Part shown: piece by piece, positions 17,018 through 25,974 of the stretch | Layout: each line of letters begins with the position of its first letter | Numbering within the stretch: the first letter of the stretch is position 1 | Source of the DNA: Arthrobacter sunyaminii | GTDB lineage: Bacteria > Actinomycetota > Actinomycetes > Actinomycetales > Micrococcaceae | Direction: 5' to 3' | NCBI RefSeq assembly: GCF_018866305.1 | Contig: NZ_CP076456.1 | Coordinates: 1,116,001 to 1,180,000 of the forward strand | DNA: 64,000 nt | The notes under the pieces: generated by a model | What the model was told of the DNA's origin: nothing | Database searches by the model: none | The model's input: the letters and a program-made list of their open reading frames with translations, nothing else | Program-made: the position numbers and the translations under genes

Positions 17018-17998
17018 ATGAGCGCAGCGAAGTTTTCACCCGCACAGCCCCCCACGGCAGCCCCGGCGTCCGTGTGCGTCCGCGCCCCCGGGAAGATCAA
17101 CGTATCCCTGCGCGTCGGCCCGCTCCGGCCCGACGGCTACCACAGCGTCGCCAGCGTGTATCTGGCCGTTTCGCTGTTCGAAGAGGTCCGGGCCACGGTG
17201 ACCGAGGGACCCGGAATCACCGTCACCGTGGACAGCGACGGTGCCCTGCAGGTCCCCGTGAAGGACATTCCCCTCGGGCCGGATAACCTCGCGGTCCGCG
17301 CGGCCCAGGCACTGGCGGCCTTCGCGGAGAACCCCACCGGGGTGCACCTGCACATCACCAAGCGGGTGCCGGTTGCCGGCGGCATGGGCGGAGGCTCGGC
17401 CGATGCCGCGGCGGCGCTGGTCGCCTGTGACGCCCTGTGGAACACGCATCTTTCCCGCGAAGAGCTGGCCGGCATCGCCGCCGGGCTCGGCGCTGACGTT
17501 CCCTTTTCGCTGCTCGGCGGCACCGCCGTCGGCCTGGGTGTGGGGGACCGGCTGACCCCGGCCATATCCAAGACGCCCCTGCACTGGGTGCTCGTCGCCT
17601 CCGACTTCGGGCTGTCCACCCCGGGTGTCTACGGCGCCCTGGATTCCCTCCGCGAGGAGGGCCAGCTGCAGGCAGAGGAACCGGAGGAAGTTGACCCGGC
17701 AATCCTTGCCGCCATGCGCTCCGGGAATGCTCAGGACCTGGCATCCGTTATGTCCAATGACCTGCAGGCGGCCGCGCTGCATCTGGCGCCGGGCCTGGCG
17801 GACGTCCTGAGCGCCGGCGAGCGGCTGGGCGCACTGGCCGGCATGGTTTCCGGCTCCGGGCCCACCGTGGCCTTTTTGGCCCAGAACGCGCCCGCGGCTG
17901 CGGAGCTTGCGGCGGCCCTGCGCGCAGCCGGCCACCGCGCCCTCGCCGTCGAGGGGCCGGTTTCCGGCGCCCGGCTGGCCTCCGCCGTCGCCGGCTAG
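17018..17998 (+). CDS. ispE: 4-diphosphocytidyl-2-C-methyl-D-erythritol kinase
   Basis: IspE phosphorylates CDP-methylerythritol in the MEP isoprenoid pathway. GHMP-kinase features are visible: APGKINVSL near residue 24, the glycine-rich ATP loop VAGGMGGGSADAAAAL at about 120, and the C-terminal SGSGPTVAFL motif. The frame is open from 16727, inside rsmA. The ATG at 17018 gives 326 residues, close to the usual length, and has GGAAG seven bases upstream. It follows rsmA by 58 bp. Confidence 0.95.
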   Translation: MSAAKFSPAQPPTAAPASVCVRAPGKINVSLRVGPLRPDGYHSVASVYLAVSLFEEVRATVTEGPGITVTVDSDGALQVPVKDIPLGPDNLAVRAAQALAAFAENPTGVHLHITKRVPVAGGMGGGSADAAAALVACDALWNTHLSREELAGIAAGLGADVPFSLLGGTAVGLGVGDRLTPAISKTPLHWVLVASDFGLSTPGVYGALDSLREEGQLQAEEPEEVDPAILAAMRSGNAQDLASVMSNDLQAAALHLAPGLADVLSAGERLGALAGMVSGSGPTVAFLAQNAPAAAELAAALRAAGHRALAVEGPVSGARLASAVAG

Positions 17999-18047
17999 GT
18001 TTTTTATCTTTTCCAACATTTCCAACCCCGGAAGAAAGTAGTACCGA

Positions 18048-19913
18048 TTGGCACACCTGCTTGGTGCTGAGAACCTCAGCATTTCCTTTGGCACCCGCAC
18101 CATCCTGGACGGGGTTTCCCTGGGCCTGGAGGAGGGGGACCGGATTGGCGTCGTCGGGCGCAACGGTGACGGCAAGTCCACCCTGATGCGCCTGCTGGCC
18201 GAGCGGCAGACGCCCGACGACGGCCGCGTCACCCGCCGCCGCGACGTCACCGTGGGTTACCTGGACCAGTCCGATGTGCTCGACGGGGACCTGACCGTAG
18301 GCCAGGCCATCGTTGGCGATGCGGCGGACTACGAATGGGCCTCCAACGCCCGCATCCGCGATGTCATGAGCGGACTGATCCAGGAAGTGGACTGGAACGC
18401 CTCCGTCTCCTCCCTCTCCGGCGGACAGAAACGCCGCGTGGCGCTGGCCAAGCTCCTGACCGGGGACGACGACGTCGTCATGCTGGATGAGCCCACCAAC
18501 CACCTGGATGTGGAAGGCGTGGCGTGGCTGGCCCAGCACCTGAAGAACCGCTGGCGCACCGACGCCGGCGGCCTGCTGGTGGTCACCCACGACCGGTGGT
18601 TCCTGGACGAAATCTGCACCCGTACGTGGGAAGTCCACGATGCCGTCATTGATCCGTTCGACGGCGGTTACGCAGCCTATGTGCTGGCCCGCGCCGAGCG
18701 TGACCGCATGGCCAACGTGGTGGAGGGCAAGCGCCAGCAGCTGGTCAAGAAGGAACTGGCCTGGCTGCGCCGCGGCGCTCCGGCCCGCACCGCCAAGCCC
18801 AAGTTCCGCATCGAGGCGGCCAACAACCTCATTGCGGATGTGCCCGAGCCCCGCGACACCCTCTCACTGAACAAGATGGCCACCGCCCGCCTGGGCAAGG
18901 ACGTACTGGATCTTGAGGAAGTGTCCCTGACCCTGGGCGACACCGAACTGTTCAAGAACGTCACCCTGCGCCTGGCGCCGGGGGAGCGGCTCGGCCTGGT
19001 GGGCATCAACGGCGCCGGCAAGACCACGCTGCTGCGTCTGCTCAACGGCGAAATCGAGCCGACGAAGGGCCGGCTGAAGCGCGGCACCACCGTGCAGACC
19101 GCCGTGCTGACCCAGGAAGTCAAGGAACTCGACGAGGTGGCGGACATGCGCGTCATCGAGGTCATTGAGAACGAGAAGCGGGTCTTCAGCGTGGGCGGCC
19201 GCGAACTCTCCGCCGGCCAGCTGGTGGAGCAGCTGGGCTTCAACGCCCAGCGCCAGTGGACCCCGGTGAAGGAACTGTCGGGTGGTGAGCGCCGCCGGCT
19301 GCAGCTGCTGCGCCTGCTCGTGGGCGAACCCAACGTGCTGATGCTCGATGAGCCCACCAATGACCTGGACACGGACACCCTGGCTGCCGTGGAGGACGTC
19401 CTGGACGGCTGGCCCGGCACGCTCGTGGTGGTCTCGCACGACCGGTACCTGCTTGAGCGCGTCACCGACCACCAGATGGCACTGCTGGGCGACGGCAAGC
19501 TGCGCGGACTGCCCGGCGGCGTGGACCAGTACCTTGAGCTGCGCAACGCGGCTCTGGTGGCGAACTCTTCGGCATCGACGGCGGCCCGCGGATCCTCGCA
19601 GGCGGCGCGTGCCGCAGCGGCTGGATCCTCACGGCCCGGCTCAGGCGGCGGGGTGGCGACGGCGGTGGCCTCCGGCTCTTCCGAAGCCGAGAAGCGGATC
19701 GCCAAGAAGGACCTGACCCGGATCGATCGGCAGATGACCAAGCTGAAGCAGCAGGTGGAAAAGGTCAACGCGCAGATGACGGCCGCCACGGAGAAATCCG
19801 GCGGAGCGGACTTTGAACAGCTGGCCGAGCTGAACAAGAAGCTGCAGTCACTGGCAGCGGACCAGGAGGACCTGGAAATGCAGTGGCTCGAGGCGTCGGA
19901 GAAGCTCGACTAG
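18048..19913 (+). CDS. ABC-F family ATP-binding protein (Uup/EttA-like)
   Basis: A soluble protein of 621 residues with two ABC ATPase cassettes and no membrane domain. The first has VGRNGDGKST, LSGGQKRRVALAKLL and MLDEPTNHLD; the second has VGINGAGKTT, LSGGERRRLQLL and MLDEPTNDLD. A Ser/Ala linker and a C-terminal coiled coil of about 75 charged residues follow, as in Uup. ABC-F proteins act on the ribosome, in translation or antibiotic protection. The start is TTG, with GGAAGAAAG nine bases upstream. A T-rich stretch lies between ispE and this gene. Confidence 0.93.
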   Translation: MAHLLGAENLSISFGTRTILDGVSLGLEEGDRIGVVGRNGDGKSTLMRLLAERQTPDDGRVTRRRDVTVGYLDQSDVLDGDLTVGQAIVGDAADYEWASNARIRDVMSGLIQEVDWNASVSSLSGGQKRRVALAKLLTGDDDVVMLDEPTNHLDVEGVAWLAQHLKNRWRTDAGGLLVVTHDRWFLDEICTRTWEVHDAVIDPFDGGYAAYVLARAERDRMANVVEGKRQQLVKKELAWLRRGAPARTAKPKFRIEAANNLIADVPEPRDTLSLNKMATARLGKDVLDLEEVSLTLGDTELFKNVTLRLAPGERLGLVGINGAGKTTLLRLLNGEIEPTKGRLKRGTTVQTAVLTQEVKELDEVADMRVIEVIENEKRVFSVGGRELSAGQLVEQLGFNAQRQWTPVKELSGGERRRLQLLRLLVGEPNVLMLDEPTNDLDTDTLAAVEDVLDGWPGTLVVVSHDRYLLERVTDHQMALLGDGKLRGLPGGVDQYLELRNAALVANSSASTAARGSSQAARAAAAGSSRPGSGGGVATAVASGSSEAEKRIAKKDLTRIDRQMTKLKQQVEKVNAQMTAATEKSGGADFEQLAELNKKLQSLAADQEDLEMQWLEASEKLD

Positions 19914-19945
19914 CCTTCGGGGCGAAAAAGGGCTAAAAAGGCAAC

Positions 19946-19995
19946 CGTTTTGGGAATTTACTGCCGGGGCGTACCGGCAGTAAGTTCCCAAAACG
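19946..19995. terminator. 22-bp near-perfect palindrome after the ABC-F gene
   Basis: Arms 19946-19967 and 19974-19995 pair over 22 bp with one G-T pair and a six-base loop. They begin and end with CGTTTTGGGAA/TTCCCAAAACG. A third partial copy (CCCAAAACGG) follows at about 20006-20015. It separates two convergent genes and could be a terminator or a dispersed palindromic repeat. Confidence 0.65.
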
Positions 19996-20018
19996 GAGGG
20001 GAATGCCCAAAACGGCGG

Positions 20019-21083
20019 TCAGGCGCCGGCAAGCATGTGCGGCAGGATGTGCTCGCGCAGCAGCGGGGAAATGTCCTCGCGTTCCAGCGCCTGCGCCGGA
20101 TCCATCCAGAGCAGTTCCTCGATTTCGGCAGCGGCTGCGGGTTCCCGGGAGGGATCACCGTTGGACGCCGGCAGCGTGTACGCGAACAACCCGGCATCAA
20201 TGAAGGTGTTTTCCTCGTTCGCGGCGGGGCCGTACCAGTCGCCCAGGACTTCCAGCTCGGATTCCGCGACAGAGAGGCCCAGTTCCTCCTGCATTTCCCG
20301 GGCCGCCGCAGCGCTGAATGATTCGCCGGGCTCCAGCTTGCCGCCCGGTTGCATGAACTTGCTGGTTCCGCGCTTGCGGACCAGCAGGATCCGTCCGCCG
20401 GCGTCGCGGACCAGGACGGCGGAGAGGGTGAGGACCACCGGGTCATCCGTGCGCATGTGGCGGAGTTCGGGATCCTTTTGCAGCCCGGTCAGGCCGTTCC
20501 AGGACAGGTTGACCAGATGCGCCGCAACCGTTGCCTTGTCCGGGGTGCGGGCATCCAGCCACCACTGGCCGGTCATAGCCACCATGCCCACCAGCATCTG
20601 CGCGTACATGCCGCCCACCTCGGCGCTGAGGCCGCGGTTGCTGAACTCCTTGGAGAGGATGTGCTCCACATGGCTGGTGACCCGGGAGAGCAGGGTGGCA
20701 AAGGTGCCTTCGGGCTGCGACGGCGGGGCGTCCCGGACCAGGATGCGGAAACCGTCAGTGTGATTTTCGATATAGTCCAGCAATGCATAGGCAACACGTT
20801 CAATCAGGATCCGCGGACCGGCGTCGGCGCCCAGCGCTTCGGTAATGACGGCGAGCAGCCGGTTGAACTCGGCCTCAACCACCTCGGTGTAGAGCGCCTC
20901 TTTGGACCCGAAGTGTTCATACACCACCGGTTTGGAGACACCGGCCGCAGCGGCAATGTCCTCGATGGTTGCTCCGTCGAGCCCCCGCAGGGCAAACAGC
21001 CCCCGGGCCACCTCAATAAGCTGTGCGCGCCGCTGCACGCCGGTCATGCGCAGGCGGGCGCCGCCAGCCGGATTTCTTGCCAC
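20019..21083 (-). CDS. TetR-family regulator fused to a Nudix hydrolase domain
   Basis: One uninterrupted frame joins two domains. Residues about 10-210 are a TetR-type regulator, with the helix-turn-helix in TIEDIAAAAGVSKPVVYEHF and a helical ligand domain after it. Residues about 215-354 are a Nudix domain with a complete Nudix box (GKLEPGESFSAAAAREMQEE then LGL). The join contains MRTDDPVVLTLSAVLV, so an internal ATG could also yield a free Nudix protein. The frame extends to 21089. I chose GTG 21083 from the leaderless -10 at 21090-21095; ATG at 21047 is another option. The Nudix part may sense or hydrolyse a nucleotide. Confidence 0.85.
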   Translation of the reverse strand: MARNPAGGARLRMTGVQRRAQLIEVARGLFALRGLDGATIEDIAAAAGVSKPVVYEHFGSKEALYTEVVEAEFNRLLAVITEALGADAGPRILIERVAYALLDYIENHTDGFRILVRDAPPSQPEGTFATLLSRVTSHVEHILSKEFSNRGLSAEVGGMYAQMLVGMVAMTGQWWLDARTPDKATVAAHLVNLSWNGLTGLQKDPELRHMRTDDPVVLTLSAVLVRDAGGRILLVRKRGTSKFMQPGGKLEPGESFSAAAAREMQEELGLSVAESELEVLGDWYGPAANEENTFIDAGLFAYTLPASNGDPSREPAAAAEIEELLWMDPAQALEREDISPLLREHILPHMLAGA

Positions 21084-21089
21084 CTCCAC

Positions 21090-21095
21090 AGTCTA
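21090..21095 (-). promoter_or_regulatory. Leaderless -10 element of the TetR-Nudix gene
   Basis: TAGACT on the minus strand, six bases, then GTG at 21083. This is the same layout as for pmt, rsmI, tatD and rsmA. Confidence 0.45.
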
Positions 21096-21225
21096 AGCCT
21101 TGTCTCCGGGCCGCGTTCGGATGTGTCCGGAAGCGGCGCTGCGTGACACTCCGCCGCCCCAAGTCGCGCCGACATCGGCAGACATGGCAAACTAAACTCT
21201 TGTGTGCGGGGCAACCTGTACATTT

Positions 21226-21296
21226 TCCGCCCTGGTGTAATGGCAGCACCCCGGCCTTTGGAGCCGTGGAGTATAGGTTCGAATCCTATGGGCGGA
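21226..21296 (+). tRNA. tRNA-Gln (anticodon TTG)
   Basis: TCCGCCC pairs with GGGCGGA as a full 7-bp acceptor stem. The D arm is GTGT...GCAC, the anticodon loop CTTTGGA carries TTG at 21258-21260, and the T arm is ATAGG-TTCGAAT-CCTAT. The variable loop is five bases. CCA is not encoded. The first anticodon-stem pair is mismatched (C-T). It lies directly upstream of glmU. Confidence 0.93.
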
Positions 21297-21374
21297 ACGG
21301 TAGGAGCACCGGCCAGGTCCGGTGGCCCGCCCCTCCAAACCCCGAGGCCGTACCACCCCCAGGAGCGCTACTTC

Positions 21375-22898
21375 GTGACCATGCAGGATGCAAAATCCAC
21401 CGAAAGCGCCGAGACCGGCGGACCCGCGGCTGTCATAGTTCTCGCTGCCGGAGCCGGCACCCGGATGAAGTCCCGGACACCCAAAATCCTGCATCCCGTT
21501 GGCGGAACGTCCATGGTGGGCCATGCCCTGGCGGCCGCGCAGGCACTGGCGCCCCGCGCCCTGGCAGTGGTGGTCCGGCATGAGCGGGACCGGGTGGCAG
21601 AGCACGTTGCCGCCGCCGCCCCGCAGGCCGTGATCGTGGATCAGGATGACATTCCCGGCACCGGACGCGCCGTGCAGGTGGCGCTGGACGCACTGGACAC
21701 CTTCGCGCCGCTGGAGGGCACCGTCGTCGTGACCTACGGAGACGTGCCGCTGCTGGAAGCGGATACGCTGCGGCAGCTGGTGGCCGTGCACCAAATCGAC
21801 GCCAACGCCGTCACCGTGCTCACCGCCCGGCTCGATGATCCCACCGGCTACGGCCGGATCCTGCGCGCTGAAGACGGCACCGTCACCGCCATCGTGGAGC
21901 ACAAGGACGCCGACGACGCCCAGCGCGCCATCACCGAAATCAACTCCGGCATCTACGCGTTCGACGCTGCCGTGCTGCGCAGCGCCCTGGCCGAGGTCAC
22001 GTCGGACAACTCCCAGGGTGAGATGTACCTCACCGACGTGCTCGGCCTGGCCCGGGCGAAAGGCGGCCGCGTTGCCGCCGTCGTCACCGATGACTTCTGG
22101 CAGGTGGAGGGCGCCAATGACCGCGTCCAGCTGGCAGCTCTGAACGCCGAGCACAACCGCCGCAACCTCGTTCGCTGGATGCGGGCCGGCGTCACCGTCG
22201 TTGACCCCGCCACCACGTGGATCGACGCCGGCGTCACGCTCGCCGAGGACGTCACCATCCTGCCCGGCACCCAGCTGCACGGCTCCACCGTGGTGGAGTG
22301 CGACGCCGTCGTCGGCCCGGACACCACCCTCACCAACGTGGTGGTGGGGGAGGGCGCCAAGGTGGTCCGCACCCACGGTTCCGAGGCCCGCCTGGGAGCT
22401 GGTGCCGACGTCGGACCCTTCGCCTACCTGCGACCGGGCACCGTCCTGGGCGCCAAGGGTAAGATCGGCACCTTCGTGGAAACCAAGAACGCGGACATCG
22501 GTGCCGGGTCCAAGGTTCCCCACCTTTCCTATGTGGGGGACGCCACCATCGGCGAGCAGTCCAACATCGGCGCCGCCTCGGTTTTCGTGAACTACGACGG
22601 CGTCAACAAGCACCACACGACCATCGGTTCACACGTGCGGATGGGCAGCGACAATATGTATGTGGCCCCCGTCACGGTGGGCGACGGCGCGTACAGTGGA
22701 GCTGGAACCGTGGTCCGCAAGGACGTTCCGGCCGGCTCCCTGGCCATCAACGTGGCGCCTCAGCGCAACCTCGACGGCTGGGTGCTGACCAACCGTCCGG
22801 GCACCGCCGCAGCCAATGCGGCAGCCGCCGCTGCAGACACCGCTTCCACAGCCTCTTCCTCAACAACTGATTCCCCCACGCGAGAAAGCGATCATTAA
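21375..22898 (+). CDS. glmU: Bifunctional N-acetylglucosamine-1-phosphate uridyltransferase / glucosamine-1-phosphate acetyltransferase
   Basis: GlmU makes UDP-N-acetylglucosamine for peptidoglycan. The N-terminal uridyltransferase has [19 protein letters not shown], and the C-terminal left-handed beta-helix acetyltransferase has hexapeptide repeats, [19 protein letters not shown] and [17 protein letters not shown] disordered Ala/Ser/Thr tail of about 35 residues ends the 507-residue protein. The open frame runs back through the tRNA gene, so the long upstream ORF is not real. AGGAG at 21361-21365 supports GTG 21375; ATG 21381 is next. It overlaps prs by one base (TAATG), implying co-transcription. 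Confidence 0.96.
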   Translation: MTMQDAKSTESAETGGPAAVIVLAAGAGTRMKSRTPKILHPVGGTSMVGHALAAAQALAPRALAVVVRHERDRVAEHVAAAAPQAVIVDQDDIPGTGRAVQVALDALDTFAPLEGTVVVTYGDVPLLEADTLRQLVAVHQIDANAVTVLTARLDDPTGYGRILRAEDGTVTAIVEHKDADDAQRAITEINSGIYAFDAAVLRSALAEVTSDNSQGEMYLTDVLGLARAKGGRVAAVVTDDFWQVEGANDRVQLAALNAEHNRRNLVRWMRAGVTVVDPATTWIDAGVTLAEDVTILPGTQLHGSTVVECDAVVGPDTTLTNVVVGEGAKVVRTHGSEARLGAGADVGPFAYLRPGTVLGAKGKIGTFVETKNADIGAGSKVPHLSYVGDATIGEQSNIGAASVFVNYDGVNKHHTTIGSHVRMGSDNMYVAPVTVGDGAYSGAGTVVRKDVPAGSLAINVAPQRNLDGWVLTNRPGTAAANAAAAAADTASTASSSTTDSPTRESDH

Positions 22899-23881
22899 TG
22901 AGCAGCGAGATCACCGCCCAAGGTGAAAAGAAGCTTGTCCTTGCCACCGGCCGTGCACACCCGGAACTGGCCGAGGAAATCGCACGCTGTCTCGACACGG
23001 ACCTGCTGCCGCTGGCTTCCTATGACTTCGCCAACGGCGAGATCTATGTCCGTCCCGGCGAAAGCGTCCGCGGCACTGATGCCTTCGTCATCCAGGCCCA
23101 CCCGGCGCCCATGAACAACTGGCTGATGGAACAGCTGATCACGGTTGACGCCCTGAAGCGCGCCTCCGCCAAGCGCATCACCGTTGTGTCCCCGTTCTAC
23201 CCGTACGCACGCCAGGACAAGAAGGGCCGCGGCCGCGAACCGATTTCGGCACGCCTGGTGGCTGACCTGTACAAGACCGCCGGCGCGGACCGCATCATGA
23301 GCGTTGATCTGCACACCTCGCAGATCCAGGGCTTCTTTGACGGCCCCGTGGACCACCTGATGGCCATTCCGCTGCTGGCCGATTACATCCGCACCCGAGT
23401 GGATGTTTCCAACGTCACCGTGGTGTCTCCGGACACAGGCCGCGTCCGCGTCGCCGAACAGTGGGCCGAACGTCTGGGCGGATCCCCGCTGGCGTTCGTG
23501 CACAAGAGCCGTGACCTCACAGTGCCCAACCAGGCTGTGTCCAAGCAGGTTGTGGGCCAGGTTGAAGGCCGCACCTGCGTGCTCATCGATGACATGATCG
23601 ACACCGGCGGAACCATCGCAGGCGCCGTGCGTGTGCTGAAGGAAGCCGGTGCAAAGGACGTCATCATCGCTGCGACGCACGCCGTGTTCTCCGACCCGGC
23701 GGCCCGCACGCTGGCCGAGTCCGGTGCCCGCGAAGTGGTGGTCACCAACACGCTTCCGATTCCGGCCGCCAAGCGCTTCGACCAGCTGACCGTCCTCTCG
23801 ATCGCTCCGCTGATTGCCCGGGCGATCAAGGAAGTTTTCGAAGACGGCTCCGTCACCAGCCTCTTCGACGGCAAGGCCTAG
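22898..23881 (+). CDS. prs: Ribose-phosphate diphosphokinase (PRPP synthetase)
   Basis: Prs makes phosphoribosyl pyrophosphate for nucleotides, histidine and tryptophan. Visible motifs are FANGEIYVRPGESVRGTD, the catalytic flexible loop region RQDKKGRGREPISARL, and the PRPP-binding loop CVLIDDMIDTGGTIAG. The 327 residues fit the bacterial class I enzyme. It is translationally coupled to glmU, a conserved actinobacterial pairing. Confidence 0.97.
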   Translation: MSSEITAQGEKKLVLATGRAHPELAEEIARCLDTDLLPLASYDFANGEIYVRPGESVRGTDAFVIQAHPAPMNNWLMEQLITVDALKRASAKRITVVSPFYPYARQDKKGRGREPISARLVADLYKTAGADRIMSVDLHTSQIQGFFDGPVDHLMAIPLLADYIRTRVDVSNVTVVSPDTGRVRVAEQWAERLGGSPLAFVHKSRDLTVPNQAVSKQVVGQVEGRTCVLIDDMIDTGGTIAGAVRVLKEAGAKDVIIAATHAVFSDPAARTLAESGAREVVVTNTLPIPAAKRFDQLTVLSIAPLIARAIKEVFEDGSVTSLFDGKA

Positions 23882-23965
23882 GTCCTTCCGCGACAGCGGC
23901 TTCATAAATTAATCACTGCAACATCCGCGCTGCCCGTTCAACCTCCGGCTCCCTTGGGGCCGCGG

Positions 23966-23995
23966 TTCGGACGGGCAGCGTGCTGCTGGTAGGAT
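23966..23995 (+). promoter_or_regulatory. Candidate promoter of rplY
   Basis: TTCGGA (23966-23971), an 18-bp spacer and TAGGAT (23990-23995) resemble a housekeeping sigma promoter. Transcription would start near 24002 and leave a leader of about 170 nt. Confidence 0.4.
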
Positions 23996-24076
23996 GGACT
24001 GCGATGCCTAGGCGAGGGAGAGGCCCGGATACATTCGGGCAATACTCCGTTATCGACGGTGGCTGGCAACTTCTGA

Positions 24077-24110
24077 CTGCATCCGCGGACGTTTGATCCG
24101 CGGGATGCAG
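24077..24110 (+). other. Stable hairpin in the rplY leader
   Basis: CTGCATCCGCGGA pairs with TCCGCGGGATGCAG with one bulged base and a 7-nt loop. There is no T-run. It sits about 65 nt before the rplY start and could take part in leader regulation of a ribosomal protein. Confidence 0.4.
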
Positions 24111-24174
24111 CGCTGTTCCCATACCGGCGCCTTCGTCCCGGCAACCACGGAACATCCATTATCAGGAGTTTGAA

Positions 24175-24783
24175 ATGTCTGAGCAGAAGCTCGCAGGAAC
24201 CGTCCGCACCGAATTCGGCAAGGGCGCGGCCCGCAAGGCACGCGTTGCCAACCAGATCCCCGCCGTCATCTACGGCCACGGCGAAGATGTCATGCACATC
24301 CTGCTGCCCGCCAAGGCAACCACCCTGGCAGTCCGCACGGCCAACGCCCTGCTGGAAATCGACGTCGACGGCGAATCCCACCTGGCCCTGGCCAAGGACA
24401 TCCAGCGCGACCCGATCAAGCAGATCATCGAGCACATCGACCTGCTGACCGTCCGCAAGGGCGAAAAGGTTGAGGTTGAGGTCAGCGTCCACGTTGACGG
24501 CGAACTGGCTCCGGGCACCGACGTCTACAACCAGGAAGCCAACACGGTTCTGGTTTCGGCCGACGCCACCAACCTGCCGGAAACCATCGTGGTCAGCATC
24601 GAAGGCCGCGTCGCCGGCGAGCACATCTACGCCAAGGATCTGGAACTGCCGGCCGGCGTTGAGCTGCTGCTGGATCCCGAAACCATGATCATCAACATCT
24701 CCGAAGCCGTCGTTCAGGACCTGGGCGCGCCGTCGGATGAGCAGATCGCCGTTGCAGCTGCCGAAGTTGACGCAGAGGTCTAA
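24175..24783 (+). CDS. rplY: 50S ribosomal protein L25 / general stress protein Ctc
   Basis: A 5S rRNA-binding ribosomal protein. The N-terminal half has the L25 fold (RTEFGKGAARKARVANQIPA, then IYGHGE), and the C-terminal half is the TL5/Ctc beta domain with a very acidic end. The 202 residues match the two-domain Ctc form. AGGAG lies seven bases before the ATG. pth follows at 66 bp, the usual pairing. Confidence 0.96.
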   Translation: MSEQKLAGTVRTEFGKGAARKARVANQIPAVIYGHGEDVMHILLPAKATTLAVRTANALLEIDVDGESHLALAKDIQRDPIKQIIEHIDLLTVRKGEKVEVEVSVHVDGELAPGTDVYNQEANTVLVSADATNLPETIVVSIEGRVAGEHIYAKDLELPAGVELLLDPETMIINISEAVVQDLGAPSDEQIAVAAAEVDAEV

Positions 24784-24849
24784 TTCATCTCCGGGGTCCG
24801 CTCCCCGCAACGGAGCCGTCCGGTTCTTGTCGAAGGAGCAGTACCCGCA

Positions 24850-25434
24850 GTGAACAGCAACACCTGGCTTGTAGTCGGGCTCGGTAACCCCGGGCCCGGC
24901 TACAGCCGCAACCGGCACAATATTGGCCAGATGGTCCTGGATGACCTGGCCTCCCGCGTGGGCGGGAACTTCAAGTCCCACAAATCCCGGGCGCAGATCC
25001 TGGAGGGCCGGCTGGGCATTGGGGGACCGCGCGTCATCCTGGCAAAACCCCAGACCTACATGAACCTCTCCGGCGGCCCCGTATCGGCGCTGGCCAAGTT
25101 CTTCGATATTCCGGCAGACCACGTAGTGGCCGTGCACGACGAGATCGACATCCCCTTCAACACCATCAAACTGAAGTCCGGCGGCGGCGAAGGCGGCCAC
25201 AACGGGCTCCGCGACATGAGCCGCGCCCTGGGCACAAAGGACTACTACCGGGTCCGCGTAGGGGTGGGGCGGCCGCTCGGACGCATGGACACCGCGGATT
25301 ACGTCCTCAAGGATTTTCCCTCAGTCGAAGCCAAGGAACTGCCGTTCCTCATTGGCGACGCGGCGGATGCCGTGGAGCTGCTGCTGACGGAGGGCCTTAC
25401 GGCGGCGCAGCAGAAATTCCACTCAGCGGCCTAA
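24850..25434 (+). CDS. pth: Peptidyl-tRNA hydrolase
   Basis: Pth releases tRNA from stalled peptidyl-tRNA. The active site is complete: GLGNPGPGYSRNRHNIG with the catalytic His, YMNLSGG with the Asn, and the Asp in HDEIDIP followed by GGGEGGHNGLRD. The 194 residues are typical. The GTG start follows GAAGGAGC. In relatives mfd or suf genes follow; here about 37 kb of accessory genes intervene before sufS. Confidence 0.97.
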   Translation: MNSNTWLVVGLGNPGPGYSRNRHNIGQMVLDDLASRVGGNFKSHKSRAQILEGRLGIGGPRVILAKPQTYMNLSGGPVSALAKFFDIPADHVVAVHDEIDIPFNTIKLKSGGGEGGHNGLRDMSRALGTKDYYRVRVGVGRPLGRMDTADYVLKDFPSVEAKELPFLIGDAADAVELLLTEGLTAAQQKFHSAA

Positions 25435-25974
25435 TCCCGGCGGGCGTTCGGTCTTCTTTGCACGTGTTCGCACGTGCGGGGCGGCCAAGCAGGTAGTTGG
25501 CCAGCAAAAACGGGTACTGATCCCGTCAGGGCAAACAGGCCGGCACCCATTGTTGGGGGCATACCCCGGGCCTAGAATCGAATCATGCCTTCGGGCACTA
25601 TTAGCTGGGGCCGGCGTCGGGAGGCCTCCGAGACTGGGCCACCCCCATCCCGGCGCCGGTCCCTTTGACAGAATATCCGGGTGTTCGGCAGTTTTTCTGC
25701 CGGGCGCCCGGGTTTTTGCGTTTACCGCCCGGGTTTTTGCGTTTAAGGGATGTCCACCGTTTTGCTGATTGTCTCGATCCAATAAAACCGCCACGCCCAA
25801 AACTCATGCCTTTGTATGTAGACGAAACCAGGGCATGTCGCGTACTGTCGCTCCAGTAACCGCCGCTTTTTCCGCAGCGATCTGAAAATTCAGGCGCCGG
25901 CAGTCTAGTTGCCGCCGGACTCGGTGTGTGCGGTTGCAATAGTCGTGGGGGGCCGCGGGGGCGTGGACAATAAT
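25435..25974. other. Intergenic region between pth and the first LAL regulator
   Basis: About 540 bp without a convincing gene. It contains the hairpin GCACGTG-TTCG-CACGTGC (25460-25477), CGGGTACTGATCCCG (25511-25525), whose left half matches the motif seen before LAL3, a GGGG-GCATA-CCCC repeat near 25555-25567, a stem CGGCAG-TTTTT-CTGCCG (25686-25702), and the two direct repeats listed separately. I found no clear promoter for the first regulator. Confidence 0.5.
25706..25745. repeat. Two direct copies of a 19-bp repeat
   Basis: GCCCGGGTTTTTGCGTTTA occurs at 25706-25724 and again at 25727-25745 (21-bp period). Each copy has a short GC palindrome plus T-run, so the pair might act as tandem weak terminators. 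Confidence 0.7.

Noticed and set aside
21204..21374. Upstream extension of the glmU frame
   Set aside because: It runs through the tRNA-Gln gene. A ribosome site and GTG at 21375 give the normal GlmU N-terminus.
25511..25527. Shared operator before LAL1 (CGGGTACTGATCCCG)
   Set aside because: The left half matches, but the right half does not and there is no -10-like hexamer at 22-23 nt, so it is not counted as a member.
25665..25859. 64-codon ORF before the first LAL gene
   Set aside because: Its repeated PGFLRL words come from the two 19-bp DNA repeats; there is no ribosome site or recognisable feature.
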